This document shows, piece after piece, positions 34,170-46,337 of a stretch of 59,529 bases of DNA; the first letter of the stretch is position 1, and each line of letters opens with the position of its first letter. Source of the stretch: Lingula anatina (Eukaryota; Brachiopoda; Lingulata; Lingulida; Lingulidae); contig NW_019773612.1 in NCBI RefSeq assembly GCF_001039355.2, positions 1-59,529 on the forward strand. Reading direction: 5' to 3'. Both the position numbers and the translations under genes were made by a program. A model generated the notes under the pieces. The model searched no databases. It had not been told where the DNA came from and saw only the letters and a program-made list of their open reading frames with translations.

Positions 34170-37100
34170 AAACTTCCAAAATGAGCCCTGAAGGTCTCTA
34201 TGGGACTATTTGGGAATTCTGCAGGACGTTCTTAAGAATTCCCTTGTAGGGCATATGACCCACAAGACTCTGTAGGATTACCTATTGGGTCCTATAGGAC
34301 ATTATTGGATGTCATACATGTATATACGTATGCGACCGGTCTAGCACGGAAATTGTAGCCTTTAGGCAATTGTCACTCTCGTAAATCATTGAAATAACCA
34401 CTTAGTGTAAAACATTTATTTGCTAGGATAAAGAACGCTCTAGCTGGAGTAAAAGTTACTGAACGCCACCTTACATTGTATGTACTGGTACCGGGGGGTA
34501 CACGTCTGTTCATGGTGTGTTGGGACATATGCACTGAGTACTGCTGAGCATCTAATAGACTATAAACTCTCTCTGCCGATATACATGTGCCTGTAATTTA
34601 TTAAAGCGAAGAATAATAAAAAAAATTCAATGTTCCTAGAAATATTTTCAGGTCATCACTTATTTCGAAATGGTCGAATGGAGCCGAGATTTAATTACTA
34701 TGTCCCTGCAAGGACGACGCGTGGGGAGGCATGTGAGAGGCAGCGAGACCATTATAGGATTAAGCGGTCTTCCTTTCATGTAGAATCCGCCATATTGGAG
34801 CTTCGGACCAGTTGATACTCCGATCTTCTATTCTGGATGGCCCCTTATATGAGAAACAGATAGCTTCAAGTACAGAATTTGAAAATCGAATAATAAATCT
34901 ACGTTCTCAGAGTAAATTTTCTGTCGTCGTAAACTCTAACCATTTTCTTAATTTGAGTAGGCACTTTGAGTGTAAGGCGAATGTTTTGAAGACTAGGAAA
35001 TATTCTTTTCATAACGTGATGAGGGAGGTCATTGTCTTTTATTAGAACTCTCTGAAATTAAACACAAGGAATCATACAGAAAATAAGCAGATTGGCTGTT
35101 TAGTAATACTGTGCATATATGTATGTGCTGGTATTCCCATTGTGAACTCAGGTTCGAAGAATGTACGAACGAACCGCCCATTTTGCCGGGAAGAAGTCCT
35201 CTCTTGGAGGCACATGAAGGCTTTTTTTTGTAAAATATACGCTTCGAATTTGCTGGTTTCGGGCCTTTACATTCCTACTAACTGTAGAATTGCCTAGAGG
35301 ATCGTCTAATCTCTGGATGGTCCCTCTTTTGCCATCATTTAAAAAAGAGACTGCGAGGATATGTTAAAGTATTACGTCTCTAAACACGTGTTCACCCTCG
35401 GTCTCCATAGTCCAAAACATGGGCAAAGTGCCCACAAGGGCCCCTTAATACTGGTACTCTCTACCAGAGCCACAGATCCATTTTTTCCTAAAACTCACAA
35501 AAAAATATAAATAAATGAAAAATAAAAATAAATACTTGGCTATTTTTATGATAATTTTTTTTGCAATCTCCCACAAGAATTTTTGTTTTGAAATAAATTT
35601 TCACCATCAGCTGGCTTTCTATATGTAACATGCAACCTGCCATGTTTATATACATTTGAATAAATTAAAACTTACTTGTAGATACATTTTAATTAAGCAG
35701 ATATGCAAATCACATACATGCAAATCTAACTATCAGTACAATTAATGGTTCACTACACATATCTCCGTCAGTATTCTACAATTTTTGGAGAATTCGAAAT
35801 ATATATAGGCCCTACTGACCGCATTTTTCACTGTCTACAGGTACGTGAAGTCCTGCTGTCAATGATATCATCAATTTAATAGAAATCTTGAAGATCATGT
35901 AAGAGCTGTAATGCGCCATAATCATTTTTAGTATGTGTTTAGTCCGTGTTCTTCACTTCAATATTTCCCTTGAATTTCTCAGAATAACCAGATATTTAAG
36001 GGGTTCGTTCGGAAGTGCTTTTGTAGGCATGTTTTCATGGGCGCTGAACCACCCTGGTGTACGAGAATCTACGAGATCCAACGTCGTCATGGTAATAAAA
36101 ATAAAACAGATTCTAAATTCAGCATGTTGACGCCGTTACCTAGTAGCTGCCAAACAGTCTCAATGTGTACGTGTTAAAATGGAGCAACTGAGCTGTCATT
36201 ACATCTATGTATAGAGTGTCTGGACATTTTGACGTGCATCGAACCATTTCAAATTGCAATATCCTGTGTAAGATGTGCTGACTGCTTGGTGGGTGACGCC
36301 ATAGATAGGCCAAAATCTCCTCAGTCCTATTGTTTTACCCGTGGTAGTTGTCACCAGTAGGAGGAGAAATGGGTATGATTTATGGCGATATCACGACGCA
36401 CACGCCGTGAAGATAAATAGCGACAGTCGGGTGGTGGAGATGTTCCTCAGGGGAGTCTACCGGAACACTGGAGCAAGACAGAGAGGTTGATGGAATCGGT
36501 ATGCTATAAAAGTGTACATTTGGTCAAATAGTCTTTTCCCGTTTCTAATATGTGAAATACTTAACTTAATATTAGTAAAATAAAAATAAACACTTTAAAA
36601 GCACTAAACCTCTTTCTGTTGCTTCATTCACAATATCACTGGATTTTTCAGATGGGCTGGCCAAGCATTAATCGTCAATTTCGCTACGGTTCCCGACGTA
36701 CATGTAACTATGTACAGGTAAGTAAGTAAGATATCATCATGCTTATTTGTGGTTGACTCTAATACGTTCCCAGCGTTCATGTAATATGGTTCGTGTTTTT
36801 TTGCGTGGAAGATATGAGCCCCTAATTACGATGGCCTTTAAACAAAGGTATCATTTCACCTCTTTACTGAGCAAGTCAAAAGTAAGCATTTCAAGAAAAT
36901 CTCTTTGCACCGATTTGTATACTTACTTTTGTGAAAAAATAGGCGTTAAAATGGTATTGGTAGCTGTTAAGATGAAGGAGACCTATTTGAAGTACTACAT
37001 TCTCACCCCCCCCCCCCCAAACGCTGCTAATACGTCATCAGCTCGAATGTACAGATTCATCGCAATGAATACTTGATGCGACGGCATTACTGGTACCTCA

Positions 37101-38380
37101 AAGCACAATATCTTATTCCGCATTATGTATCGAAAAATGAGGAGGGAAAATCAATACGTGTCGAGTCTTCCGTTAGTGGGTAGAACGTAGCCCAAAAGGT
37201 AATACGTATAAATAAATAAGATAAACTTGATTACTGACGTGTATACATTGAATGTCCCCGCACTTCCTAGTATTGCAAAGAGCACCTTGATCGTCCTCAG
37301 TGAACCCCTTCTCATGATACGTATGGCAATTATGGATCCAATGTGTAAAGTCATTGCAAATAGTATTCATAATAACAGCATAAAAATCGATAAAATGTTA
37401 CACTACCTGTAAAATCCCTAAATCCCAAAAGGTGTTCATATTTAAAAACAGCTCTCACACCTAGCACAATATATTCAGTCTATAAAACAACTGTCACACC
37501 TAGCACAATTCAGACTACAAATTAAATGCTACACTTTGAACAACCCTTCCTTTAGCAACTGTCATGAGGTGGGTGTCACCCCGTTGACCTAGATATCAAC
37601 CAGCTGGCCAATGAGGTCTGGTCGATCTACAGTGACAGTGAAATGAAAGAGCTGGTATTTTGAGAATCATTCTGTGTCGCCACAGTTTCGGTGGCAAGTA
37701 ATGGGCTTAAAATACATTGGATAGAATATATCCTTGGCCATTACAGTAGTTAATGAGGTCTCTCTAAATGTAAAATCGCCAATAGACCAAGCCTGATTGA
37801 ACAAGTTCATAATCAACAGAACCGTAAATAATGATAATTATTACAATGAACAACAAAATAAAAACGTTAAATATAATTATATAAACGTCCACTAACATAT
37901 CCACACAATGTCACGCGCGCGCGCCATGTGACCTGTCTAAATTTTTAAAACAAGCACTGTTTGTACTGATGGTAATGTCTAGTCTAAACTGAATGCACAT
38001 TTGTGTAGATGTGTTTGATCTTAACAGGTGCTGTAACAAGGGCGCCATTTACACAAACTCCTTAACCGCGTGTGTGTTGAATGACAAGACCGAAACTTAG
38101 GATATTGTTAAACCGAACACGTGATAGGTTTTAAATACTGACTTGTTCAACAGCGCCACCGCTAATTCCAACAGGAGCTTTACAGTTTTGTGCCGCCGGT
38201 AGTCTACATTTACAGTCATCTCTTTTGTTCTGCAGACATTCATGATTAAGTCACTGGCTGCACTTTGACGTTGATGAAGTACATGTTTCTGTATACAAAC
38301 GTTCAGGTATTTTTATCTACCCGCTGATTACAGGGGTCTATAAAATGATATACAAAATTTAAGTTTAGGTGCTACAATAA
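34170..38380. other. Intergenic region, no gene recognised
   Basis: About 4.2 kb between gene C and the Ly6 cluster. The longest frames (for example 36747-37076, 109 codons) are low-complexity or lack any motif I recognise. Visible features: a C run near 37006, a two-copy motif TCACACCTAGCACAAT near 37456 and 37494, and an alternating CG run near 37914-37922. Confidence 0.5.
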
Positions 38381-39292
38381 AATGTGTAAGAGACTATATC
38401 TACTAGAGCACCCTGTGTCCAGAAATATCCATGGCTCCACTACACATTCACAACGTGTGGTTGTTGTATTTTGGTTATGCTCTGATGTCAGTCCGAGTAA
38501 TGNAGCCATAAAAAGAATCAATTGGGTAATTCATAATGAGGTCTTCACAGCGCGAGTTAGAATTAGGAAAACGGCTTAACGGTTTAAGTCATTTATAAAC
38601 AGCCTGGGTTACATTCACATACATGTAAGATTAGATGTTGATATAAAGATTTATTGGTTTGCACACTTGTACACCCTTGGGCCAGATACTTTAGTAGCAT
38701 CATTAAATAATGTCCTTGATTTAATTGTTGCGCCATAAAAAAACATTGAGCATGCAATCACAACACAAACATTACGTGCTGTATGTGAAACATCCATTGC
38801 CAAGGGATATAGACTATGCTCTTTCTTTCAAGTTGATAATGTTCCAGGTTTTATTTTTCTCTTTCGGAAAATGTGAGATCTGTTTCAATGTTGTTTCTGT
38901 GAATCATTGCTACTTCTTAAATTTCAATATCTGAACCTGGCCTAATACAGACTACACTGTAAAAAACTCATGTAAATACCAGTACATGTACTTACTGAAA
39001 CAATAAAACCCTTGTATTGATAATTAAAAATAAAATTTCAAATCAGTTTTCATTACTTTGTTGCTTTTGAGATAAGTAAAGAACAAAATCCAAAGTTATC
39101 AATATTTGAAGAAGAAAGGAAGAACTAGTGGCCAATCCCAAGTTTACGTTTATCTTCATGTATGAGGTACCTGTACTGTATATCGATTCCTCGATTTTAA
39201 AGTAATTTTCATTACTTTGTTTTTTAAAGTTTGGTTAAACATTGGTTAAATAAGAAATAATTGAAATTCTGTCAAAGGCATTTACTAAAATA

Positions 39293-40005
39293 CTGTAGCG
39301 CTGTCTCCCTTTAATACGAATCTGGCTTCCTGCACTTATGGGAAGCAACGGGCACGGTGTCTTAACTCGGCCCTCAAGAAAAGCTGGATCACCACGGTCT
39401 AGGCTCGGCTGTCTCGGCTGCATCGATTGGACATCCGGCTGGTCGGCTGTCTCGGCTGTTTCGGTTGTCTCCCAGGCTGGGCGGTCATCTCGGCTGAAGG
39501 CTCGTCGTCTCAGCTGGAGACCCGACTGGAAAGCAAATATCTCTATTGCAGTGACCGCATTTATAACTCGGTTAAGCCTCATTGGCGTATTACCATGTAT
39601 ACCATGCAGAGAATCCTCCAGTAACTACAGAGCTTCGCTGCTAAGAGGGGTAGTGAGGGTGACGCTGGTAGCATGTGACTGCTGCATTCTGCTTTTGCAC
39701 CCCCTTTTATACGGGTGTGTGCCATGTTCGATTATGAGTAAAATTAAGGCATTCTTCAGTTCGCAAGCTACTAAAATTAAGCCGGCCAGCAAATGGTGTC
39801 CTTATCAGCACGATTGTCATCACGATATAACTGAAGGATGATTCAAATTAATTAAAATAACTGTTAATTGTCCTCCAATTAAAGTAAATGAGTCATTTTA
39901 GTTACATTACGTAACTTCATGTAATCGAGTGGTATCGGTGGCGAGTTTTTCCATTTTAACAAATCTCAGCAGGTACTGGGTCTAAAAGTTCGTCAATCGT
40001 TACAA
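39293..40005. mobile_element. 713-bp TA-flanked element upstream of Ly6 copy 1
   Basis: Inserted at a TA: the flanks are TA (39291-39292) and TA (40006-40007). The unfilled version is visible upstream of copy 4 near 48890, where the two flanks meet across one TA. The ends are weak inverted repeats (left CTGTAGCG, right CGTTACAA). The interior is GC-richer, with repeated CGGCTGTCTCGGCTG-like words at 39399-39530. A TA target and no transposase suggest a non-autonomous Tc1/mariner-like element. A 687-bp relative sits at 43406-44092. Confidence 0.7.
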
Positions 40006-40192
40006 TACCATCCATATTTACTTTACTGACTTAAATGCATCATACTGCTGTATATTGAAGGATAGGTTATAAAACTCGTAAAATCTTAGAAACCTCAGAG
40101 ATATATGTCTATAAACTAATATCCTCCCATTGATTTTCCGTAAAATGTATAATGAGCCTTGATCCCATGTAATAGGCGTCTTCACAGATGAG

Positions 40193-40271
40193 AGGTCAAA
40201 ATGTTGTAAGAACAGACAACATGCATTCACTTACAGATAAGAGGTCAAAATGTTGTAAGAATAGACAACAT
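40193..40271 (+). promoter_or_regulatory. Duplicated AGGTCA-TGTTGT...ACAACA motif, Ly6 copy 1
   Basis: AGGTCAAAATGTTGTAAG followed within 6-8 bp by ACAACAT occurs twice (40193-40222 and 40242-40271). The TGTTGT/ACAACA arms form a small inverted repeat next to an AGGTCA half-site of nuclear-receptor type. The same block lies at a similar distance before exon 1 of every copy: 44280, 47587, 49077, 49790 plus 49834, 54713 and 55790. It is a candidate shared enhancer element; no factor is proven. Confidence 0.5.
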
Positions 40272-40363
40272 TCAGCAGACAAAGTACAAATCCTGATCTG
40301 GCCCACAATGAACCTGGCGGACAGTTAAGACGTGGCCAGATTTCTGAACAGTCTGTAAGACTT

Positions 40364-40371
40364 TATATAAA
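40364..40371 (+). promoter_or_regulatory. TATA box, Ly6 copy 1
   Basis: TATATAAA 55 bp before the ATG. All copies have an equivalent at 49-59 bp: copy 2 at 44405, copy 3 at 47707, copy 4 at 49181, copy 5 at 49954, copy 6 at 54832, copy 7 at 55910. Copies 3, 5 and 6 carry a weaker TATAAAGA or TATATAGA form. Confidence 0.7.
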
Positions 40372-40418
40372 CCTTCCGTCAGTTAAACGCGTTAACACTC
40401 ACGTAAGAAACAGCAATA

Positions 40419-41154
40419 ATGATGTTACGTGTGTTTCTCTATTTGAGTTCTGTTGGACTTGTCTTTTCGTCTACATCTTTCAGTCCACTCCACTGTTATG
40501 ACTGCAACTTTAAAACTTTCACAGACGGTAAGTGATCGTTTACTTCTTTTATATTTTTAATGAAGAAGCATGTGTCATCTCGTTAATGAGCAAAAATGTG
40601 CACTGGCTTGGTAGTTGGATCATAAATGACAATTATCAAACACAAGCTGAAAGACTCATAACGTTTGCTTACGGCCAACCTGGGCGCCGCATTTCGAAAG
40701 CATCGCGAATAGTGACCGAACGCAAGCGTCTGTATTCCATAACTCGGGATTTACTCGCCCCATTTAATAGCCTCGAAATAAAAGGTGACATCGCCATTCG
40801 CAATTCGTGATGCTTTCGAATTACGGAGCCCTGGACGTAGTCCTTCTTCAGACTGATGTCCAGATTGACCGCAAGGTAATTGTACATGTATGGATTTTTT
40901 CGGCTTGTGTTAGATAATTTTTATCATTGAAATAACATATCATTTTATCCATTTGTTCATTTTTCATTCCTTGCACTTTTCGCAATAATTCCAATGTATA
41001 ACTACAAAATATACCTTATATTTGGTTTCCGCCTATAGGCGATGTGTATTTATTCATTAATAATCATTTGATATTGGGAAATTTATATCGGCAAATGATA
41101 TATATACACTCGCGCACACAAGTCGCCTTGTGGTATTACATTATTACTCAAACG

Positions 41155-41222
<68 letters not shown>

Positions 41223-41676
41223 TCTTTGTTTTGTTGAAAGGTTATGGACTCAAGGCCACTCACCAAGCCTGCGTTGAACCAGAAAAAGATGGCCACCTCC
41301 TGGCAAAAGTAAAGTGTGACACTGCGTGTTTTAACAGACTTGACGAGAACGGCTGTAAGTATAGGGATCTCTGCACCATTCATTAAGATGAAATAACGAA
41401 ACCTTAACAGGTTGTCTAAACCAATATTATGAAAAGGTGAAAGCAAGCCCAATCGCATATGTTTCGTCTTCGTGCATGTGTAAAAGAGAGAGATGCCTAT
41501 CATATGAAGCTTTGACCATATCCTCAAATATTTCAGTCATCTACAGAGGATGTTACGCCGGGAATTTCGGCGTGGACTCCAGCCAAGACGGTTGCAGTTT
41601 TCAAGCTGGGGCCACGTGGTGTTTTTGCAGTGTGTATCTCTGCAACACAGGACTGAATTTCACACTGCTGCCGTGA
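40419..41676 (+). CDS. Ly6 copy 1: secreted three-finger (Ly6/uPAR) protein
   Basis: Exons 40419-40527, 41241-41354 and 41537-41676; 120 aa, both introns phase 1. Residues 1 to about 22 are a signal peptide (MMLRVFLYLSSVGLVFSS). The mature part starts near LHCYDCNF, the LxCxxC opening of LU domains, and ends WCFCSVYLCNTGLNFTLLP with the C-terminal Cys-Asn hallmark. Ten Cys in the mature chain would give five disulfides. There is no C-terminal hydrophobic GPI signal, so it should be secreted. AATAAA at 41741-41746 is a good poly(A) signal. The role is unknown; LU proteins are often ligands or modulators of receptors. A second ATG follows directly, so initiation could be one codon later. Confidence 0.85.
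40631..40918. mobile_element. Fold-back element in intron 1 of Ly6 copy 1
   Basis: Long arms: AATTATCAAACACAAGC at the left is inverted as GGCTTGTGTTAGATAATT at the right, and the inner arms around TTACGGCCAACCTGG pair with CCAGATTGACCGCAA. Versions occur in intron 1 of the other units: 44666-44948, 47977-48113, 48321-48429, 49436-49564, 50222-50355, 55437-55564 and about 56174-56287. In copy 5 the hairpin is nearly complete. It therefore inserted before the cluster expanded. It has no coding capacity. Confidence 0.75.
40684..40829. mobile_element. 146-bp MITE nested in the fold-back element
   Basis: Inverted ends GCGCCGCATTTCGAAAGCAT and (inverted) GCTCCGTAATTCGAAAGCAT, flanked by a 5-bp duplication CCTGG (40679-40683 and 40830-40834). 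The unfilled site, with a single CCTGG, is seen in copies 3, 5 and 6. An equal-length copy sits in Ly6 copy 2 at 44719-44864, so it inserted before copies 1 and 2 separated. Confidence 0.8.
41155..41220. repeat. (TA)n microsatellite before exon 2 of Ly6 copy 1
   Basis: About 33 TA units ending 20 bp before the exon 2 acceptor. Copy 2 has only a few units at the same place (45189-45200). The array could weaken or shift the polypyrimidine tract of this acceptor. Confidence 0.95.
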
Positions 41677-42547
41677 CCGTACCGTAACCGTGGATTTAAA
41701 CAGATGGAACGTTTCTGAAATTTTCAGGATTGCATATTTGAATAAATTCCGCAATCTTGTAAACTTATATAAATTAAATGACAGATAATTAAATAACAAG
41801 TTTCGTTTTATTTAAATATTTTCCCCTTTTTTTCGAATTGTATAAGGACTGTGTACTTTGAACAGTTAAACAATATAGCTGAGAACAAAAATATACACAT
41901 AGTCAATGAACCTCATGTACACAAAACCCCTCAACTGAAATTATGATACTGTGGCAATGAATAACCCAAATTTTTCTTTCGGTGTATTAAACTCTCCTAT
42001 GAAATAAGCCCTTTTATAGAAGGAAAAAAGAGGTTTATGACTTAGGTGAAATTAAAATCGACATCTCTCATGTCTGGTTGTGAATATCGAGAGTGAATTA
42101 ATAATAATAATAATAGTAATAATAATAATGGTCATGATGGTGATAATAATACCCTTTCTTTAGACGCAATTCCCAGATATATTTATTAGATTAGTATTTG
42201 TAAAGTAAATTCCAAGTTAAAGAAAGAGAGAATTTTCATTAACATTTTGTTTCTTTACACAAAGGTCCGTTTCGTCAATTACATAAAAGGATCGAAATCT
42301 CAGTTGTGAAATTTCCGTAAACTTTTTATATGATTACTAAACCTATGAATGTGCGCTGTAAGCAAATACCTTTAATAAGAACTCGAAATATCGAAAGGAG
42401 AAAAGAGGAGCAGAATCACGTGTTGAACATTTGTGCCAAGTTAGACATAAGTACTACAAAATGCAGCGTTTGGCCAATTTTTGGTCCTTAACAAGCCTAC
42501 CAGCAATTCATTTAATAGGCATGTGCACATACGATTTATGCAGACAG

Positions 42548-42550
<3 letters not shown>

Positions 42551-42584
<34 letters not shown>

Positions 42585-42596
42585 AAAAAAAAAAAA

Positions 42597-42630
<34 letters not shown>
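42551..42630. repeat. (CA)n followed by A-rich tract
   Basis: About 15 CA units followed by roughly 50 nearly pure A residues. The equivalent site downstream of copy 2 (about 46750-46770) has only a few CA and A, so this tract has expanded here. Confidence 0.9.
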
Positions 42631-42631
<1 letters not shown>

Positions 42632-43405
42632 GTCACAGACGTCGCTAAGACCGACCCCTCCTAATAGGTAAAAGTAACAATGTTATGAATAATCTTAAGG
42701 CCATGATACGAATTCGCTGGATAATTCATAATGAACTCTTTAAGGCATTAATAAACAATCCGCGTTGCATTCACGTAAGATTAGATGTTGATATGAAGAT
42801 TTATTGGTTTGCACACTTGTACACCCTTGGGCCAGATACTTCAGTAGCATCATTAAATAATGTCGTTGATTAAATTGTTGCGCCATAAAAACATATTGAG
42901 CGTGCAATCACAACACAAACATTACGTGCTTTATGTGACACAGCCATTGCCAAGGGATATAGACTGTGCTCTTTCTTTCAAGTTGATAATGTTCCAGGTT
43001 TTGTTTTTCTCTTTCGGAAAATGTAAGATCTGTTTCAATATTGTTTCTGTGAATCTTTGCTACTTCTTAAATTTCAATATCTGAACCTGGCCCAGTACAG
43101 AGTACACTGTAAAAAAAAGAAAAATCCATGTAAATACATATAGTTACCGAAACAATTAAACCCTTGTATTGATAATTTAAAATAAAATTTCAAATCAGTT
43201 TTCATTACTTTGTTGCTTTTGAGATAAGTGTAGAACAAAATCCAAAGTAATCACTATTTGAACAAGAAAGGAAGAAATAGCGCCCATTTCCAAGTTTACG
43301 TTTATCTTCATGTATAAGGTATATATACTCCTTACTTTAAAAGTAATTATGACATTGGTTGAATAAGAAATAATTGAAATTCTGTCAAAGGCATTTACTA
43401 AAATA

Positions 43406-44092
43406 TTGTAGCGTTCTCTCCCTTTCATACGAATCCGACTCTCTGCACTTATGGTAAGCAACAGGCACGGTGTCTTAACTCGGCCCTCAAGAAAAGCTGG
43501 ATCACCACGGTCTAGGCTCGGCTGTTTCGGCTGCATCTAATGGACACCCGGCTGGTCGGCTGTCTCCTTTGTCTCGGCTGTCTCGGCTGTCTCCCAGGCT
43601 GGGCGGTCGTCTCGTCTGGAGACCCGGCTGGAAAGCAAAATCCCTCTATTGCAGTGACCGCATACCTCGGTTAAAAGCCTTATTGGCGTGTCACCATGTA
43701 TACCATGCAGAGAATCCTCCAGTAACCACAGAGCTTCGCTGCTAAGAGGCTTAGTAAGGGTGACGCTGGTAGCATCTGAGTGCTGCATTCTGCTTTTGCA
43801 CCCCCTTTTATACGGGTGTGTGCCATGTTCGATTTTGAGTAAAATTAAGGCATTCTTCAGTTCGCAAGTTACTAAAATTCAGCCGGCCAGCAAATGGTGT
43901 TCTTATCAGCACGATTGTCAGCACGATATAACTGAAAGATTATTTAAATTAATTAAAATAACTGTTAATTGTCCTCCAAGTAAAGTTAATTAGTCATTTT
44001 AGTTACATTACGTAACTTCATGTAATCGAATTTTTTTCCATTTTAACAAATCTCAGCAGGTACTGGGTCTAAAAGTACGTCAATCGTTACAA
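43406..44092. mobile_element. TA-flanked element upstream of Ly6 copy 2
   Basis: Paralogue of 39293-40005, 687 bp, with the same TA flanks (43404-43405 and 44093-44094). Its left end TTGTAGCG matches the inverse of its right end (TTGTAACG) better than copy 1 does. It shared one insertion event before the 4-kb unit duplicated. Confidence 0.7.
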
Positions 44093-44453
44093 TACCATCC
44101 ATATTTACTTTACTCATTTAAATGCATCATACTACAGTATACTGAAGGATAGGTTATAAAACTCGTAAAATCTTAGAAACCTCAGAGATATATGTCTATC
44201 AACTAATATCCTCCCATTGATTTTCCATAAAATTTATAATGAGCCTTGATCCCATGTAATAGGCGTCTTCACAGATAAAAGGTCAAAATGTTGTAAGAAT
44301 AGACAACATTCAGCAGACAAAGTACAAATCCTAATCTGGCCCACAATGAACCTGGCGGACAGTTAAGACGTGGCCAGATTTATGAACAGTCTGTAAGAAT
44401 ATAATATATAAACCTTCCGTCAGTTAAACGCGTTAACACTAACGTAAGAGACA

Positions 44454-45657
44454 ATGATGTTACGTGTGTTTCTGTATTTGAGTTCTGTTGGACTTGTCTT
44501 TTCGTCTCCATCTTTAGGTTCACTCCACTGTTATGACTGCAACTTTAAAACTTTCACAGACGGTAAGTGATCGTTTACTTCTTTTATATTTTTAATGAAG
44601 AAGCATGTGTCATCTCGTTAATGAGCAAAAATGTGCACTGGCTTGGTAGTTGGATCATAAATGACAATTATCAAACACAAGCTGAAAGACTCATAACGTT
44701 TGCTTACGGCCAACCTGGGCGCCGCATTTCGAAAGCATCGCGAATAGTGACCGAACGCAAGCGTCTGTATTCCATAACTCGGGATTTACTCGCCCCATTT
44801 AATAGCCTCGAAATAAAAGGTGACATCGCCATTTGCAATTCGTGATGCTTTCGAGTTACGGAACCCTGGACGTAGTCCTTCTTCAGACTGATGTCCAGAT
44901 TGACCGCAAGGTTATTGTATGGAATTTTTCGGCTTGTGTTAGATAATTTTTATTATTGAAATAACATCTCATTTTATCCATTTGTTCATTTTTCATTCCT
45001 TTCACTTTTCGCATTAATTCCAATGTATTACTACAAAATATACCTTATATTTGGTTTCCGCCTATAGGCGATGTGTATTTATTCATTAATAATCATTTGA
45101 TATTGGGAAATTTATATCGGCAATGATATATGTATAAACTCGCGCACACAAGTCGCTTTGTGGTATTACATTATTACTCAAACGCTATAAATATATATAT
45201 TCTCTTTGTTTTGTTGAAAGGTTATGGACTCAAGGCCACTCACCAAGCCTGCGTTGAACCAGAAAAAGATGGCCACCTCCTGGCAAAAGTAAAGTGTGAC
45301 ACTGCTTGTTTTAACAGACTTGACGAGAACGGCTGTAAGTATAGGGATCTTTGCATCAATCATTTAGATAAAATAACGAAACTTTAACAGTTTGACTAAA
45401 CCAAGGTTATGAAAAGGTAAAAGCAAGCCCTACCCGTATATGTTTCGTCTTTATGCATGTGTAAAAGAGAGAGATGCCTATCATATGAAGATTTGACCAC
45501 ATCCTCCAATATTTCAGTCGTCTACAGAGGCTGTTACGCCGGGAACTTTGGCGTGGACTCCAGCCAAGACGGTTGCAGTTTTCAAGCTGGGGCCACGTGG
45601 TGTTTTTGCCGTGTGTATCTCTGCAACACAGGACTGAATTTCACACTGCTGCCGTGA
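44454..45657 (+). CDS. Ly6 copy 2: secreted three-finger (Ly6/uPAR) protein
   Basis: Exons 44454-44562, 45221-45334 and 45518-45657; 120 aa, same phases as copy 1. The signal peptide is identical for its first 18 residues, followed by SPSLGSLHCYDCNF. Exon 2 differs from copy 1 by a single silent base, and exon 3 by only two residues (Ile to Val, Ser to Arg before VYLCN). All ten mature Cys are kept. TATATAAA lies 49 bp upstream and AATAAA at 45722-45727. Copies 1 and 2 form a recent tandem pair with about a 4.0-kb period. Likely secreted; function unknown. Confidence 0.85.
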
Positions 45658-45727
45658 CTGTACCGTAACCCTGGATTTAAACAGAAGAAACGTTTTGGAA
45701 ATTTTCCGGATTGCATATTTGAATAAA

Positions 45728-46300
45728 ATCCGCAATCCTGTGAACTTATAAACTTGAAAACTGCTGAAAACTGTTCGAAATTTATTAAAACGTAAAACAA
45801 TATGGTCCGGGAGACCGTGACGCATGCAGATAAGCTGTTTAATACTACATGTAACACGGACATGTATATGTGAGACAAAATCTCAAGATGTATATCAACT
45901 GACTACTTTTCTCAATTCAAAATTTACGCTTCTGCTTGCATATGTTTGATTTCCAAAAGTAAAGAAAATAAATGACTGATAAAATGACACGTTTTGCTTT
46001 GTTTAAATATTTTCCCCTTTTTTTCGAATAGTATAGGGACTGTGCTTAGACGACGACTGGTACTTCAGTTAAACGATATAGCTGAGAACAAAAATATACA
46101 TAACGTCAATGAACCTCATGTACACAAAACCCCTCACGACTGAAATTATAATATTGTGGCAAAGAATAACCCAAATTTTTCTTTCGGTGCATTAAACTCT
46201 CCTATGAAATAAGCTTTTGCATAAAAGGAAAAACGAGTACATGACTTAGGTGAAATTAAAATCGACATGTCTCATGTCTGGATGTGAATATCGAGAGTGA

Positions 46301-46337
<37 letters not shown>

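Larger units (their letters stand above)
38381..40363. other. Upstream part of Ly6 unit 1
   Basis: Repeated upstream of copy 2 (about 42690-44400) and in shorter, diverged form upstream of other copies. Frames in it (38725-38934, 39235-39841 and others) recur only because the DNA is duplicated and change length between copies. One N at 38503. Confidence 0.6.
41747..44279. other. Spacer between Ly6 copies 1 and 2
   Basis: No gene. From 41747 to about 42430 is the downstream flank repeated after copies 2 (about 45960-46620) and 5 (about 52080-52690), with AAT microsatellites at 42101-42129, 46304-46336 and 52367-52390. A (CA)n then A-rich tract lies at 42551-42630. From about 42690 it is the upstream region of copy 2, including the TA-flanked element at 43406-44092. 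Confidence 0.6.

Noticed and set aside
39235-39841. Overlapping 115- and 167-codon frames upstream of Ly6 copy 1
   Set aside because: They lie within the TA-flanked GC-richer element. Lengths and frames are not preserved in the copy upstream of Ly6 copy 2.
40532-40810. 92-codon frame repeated at 44567-44845
   Set aside because: It covers intron 1 and the nested inverted-repeat elements; identity reflects the recent duplication of units 1 and 2, not coding constraint.
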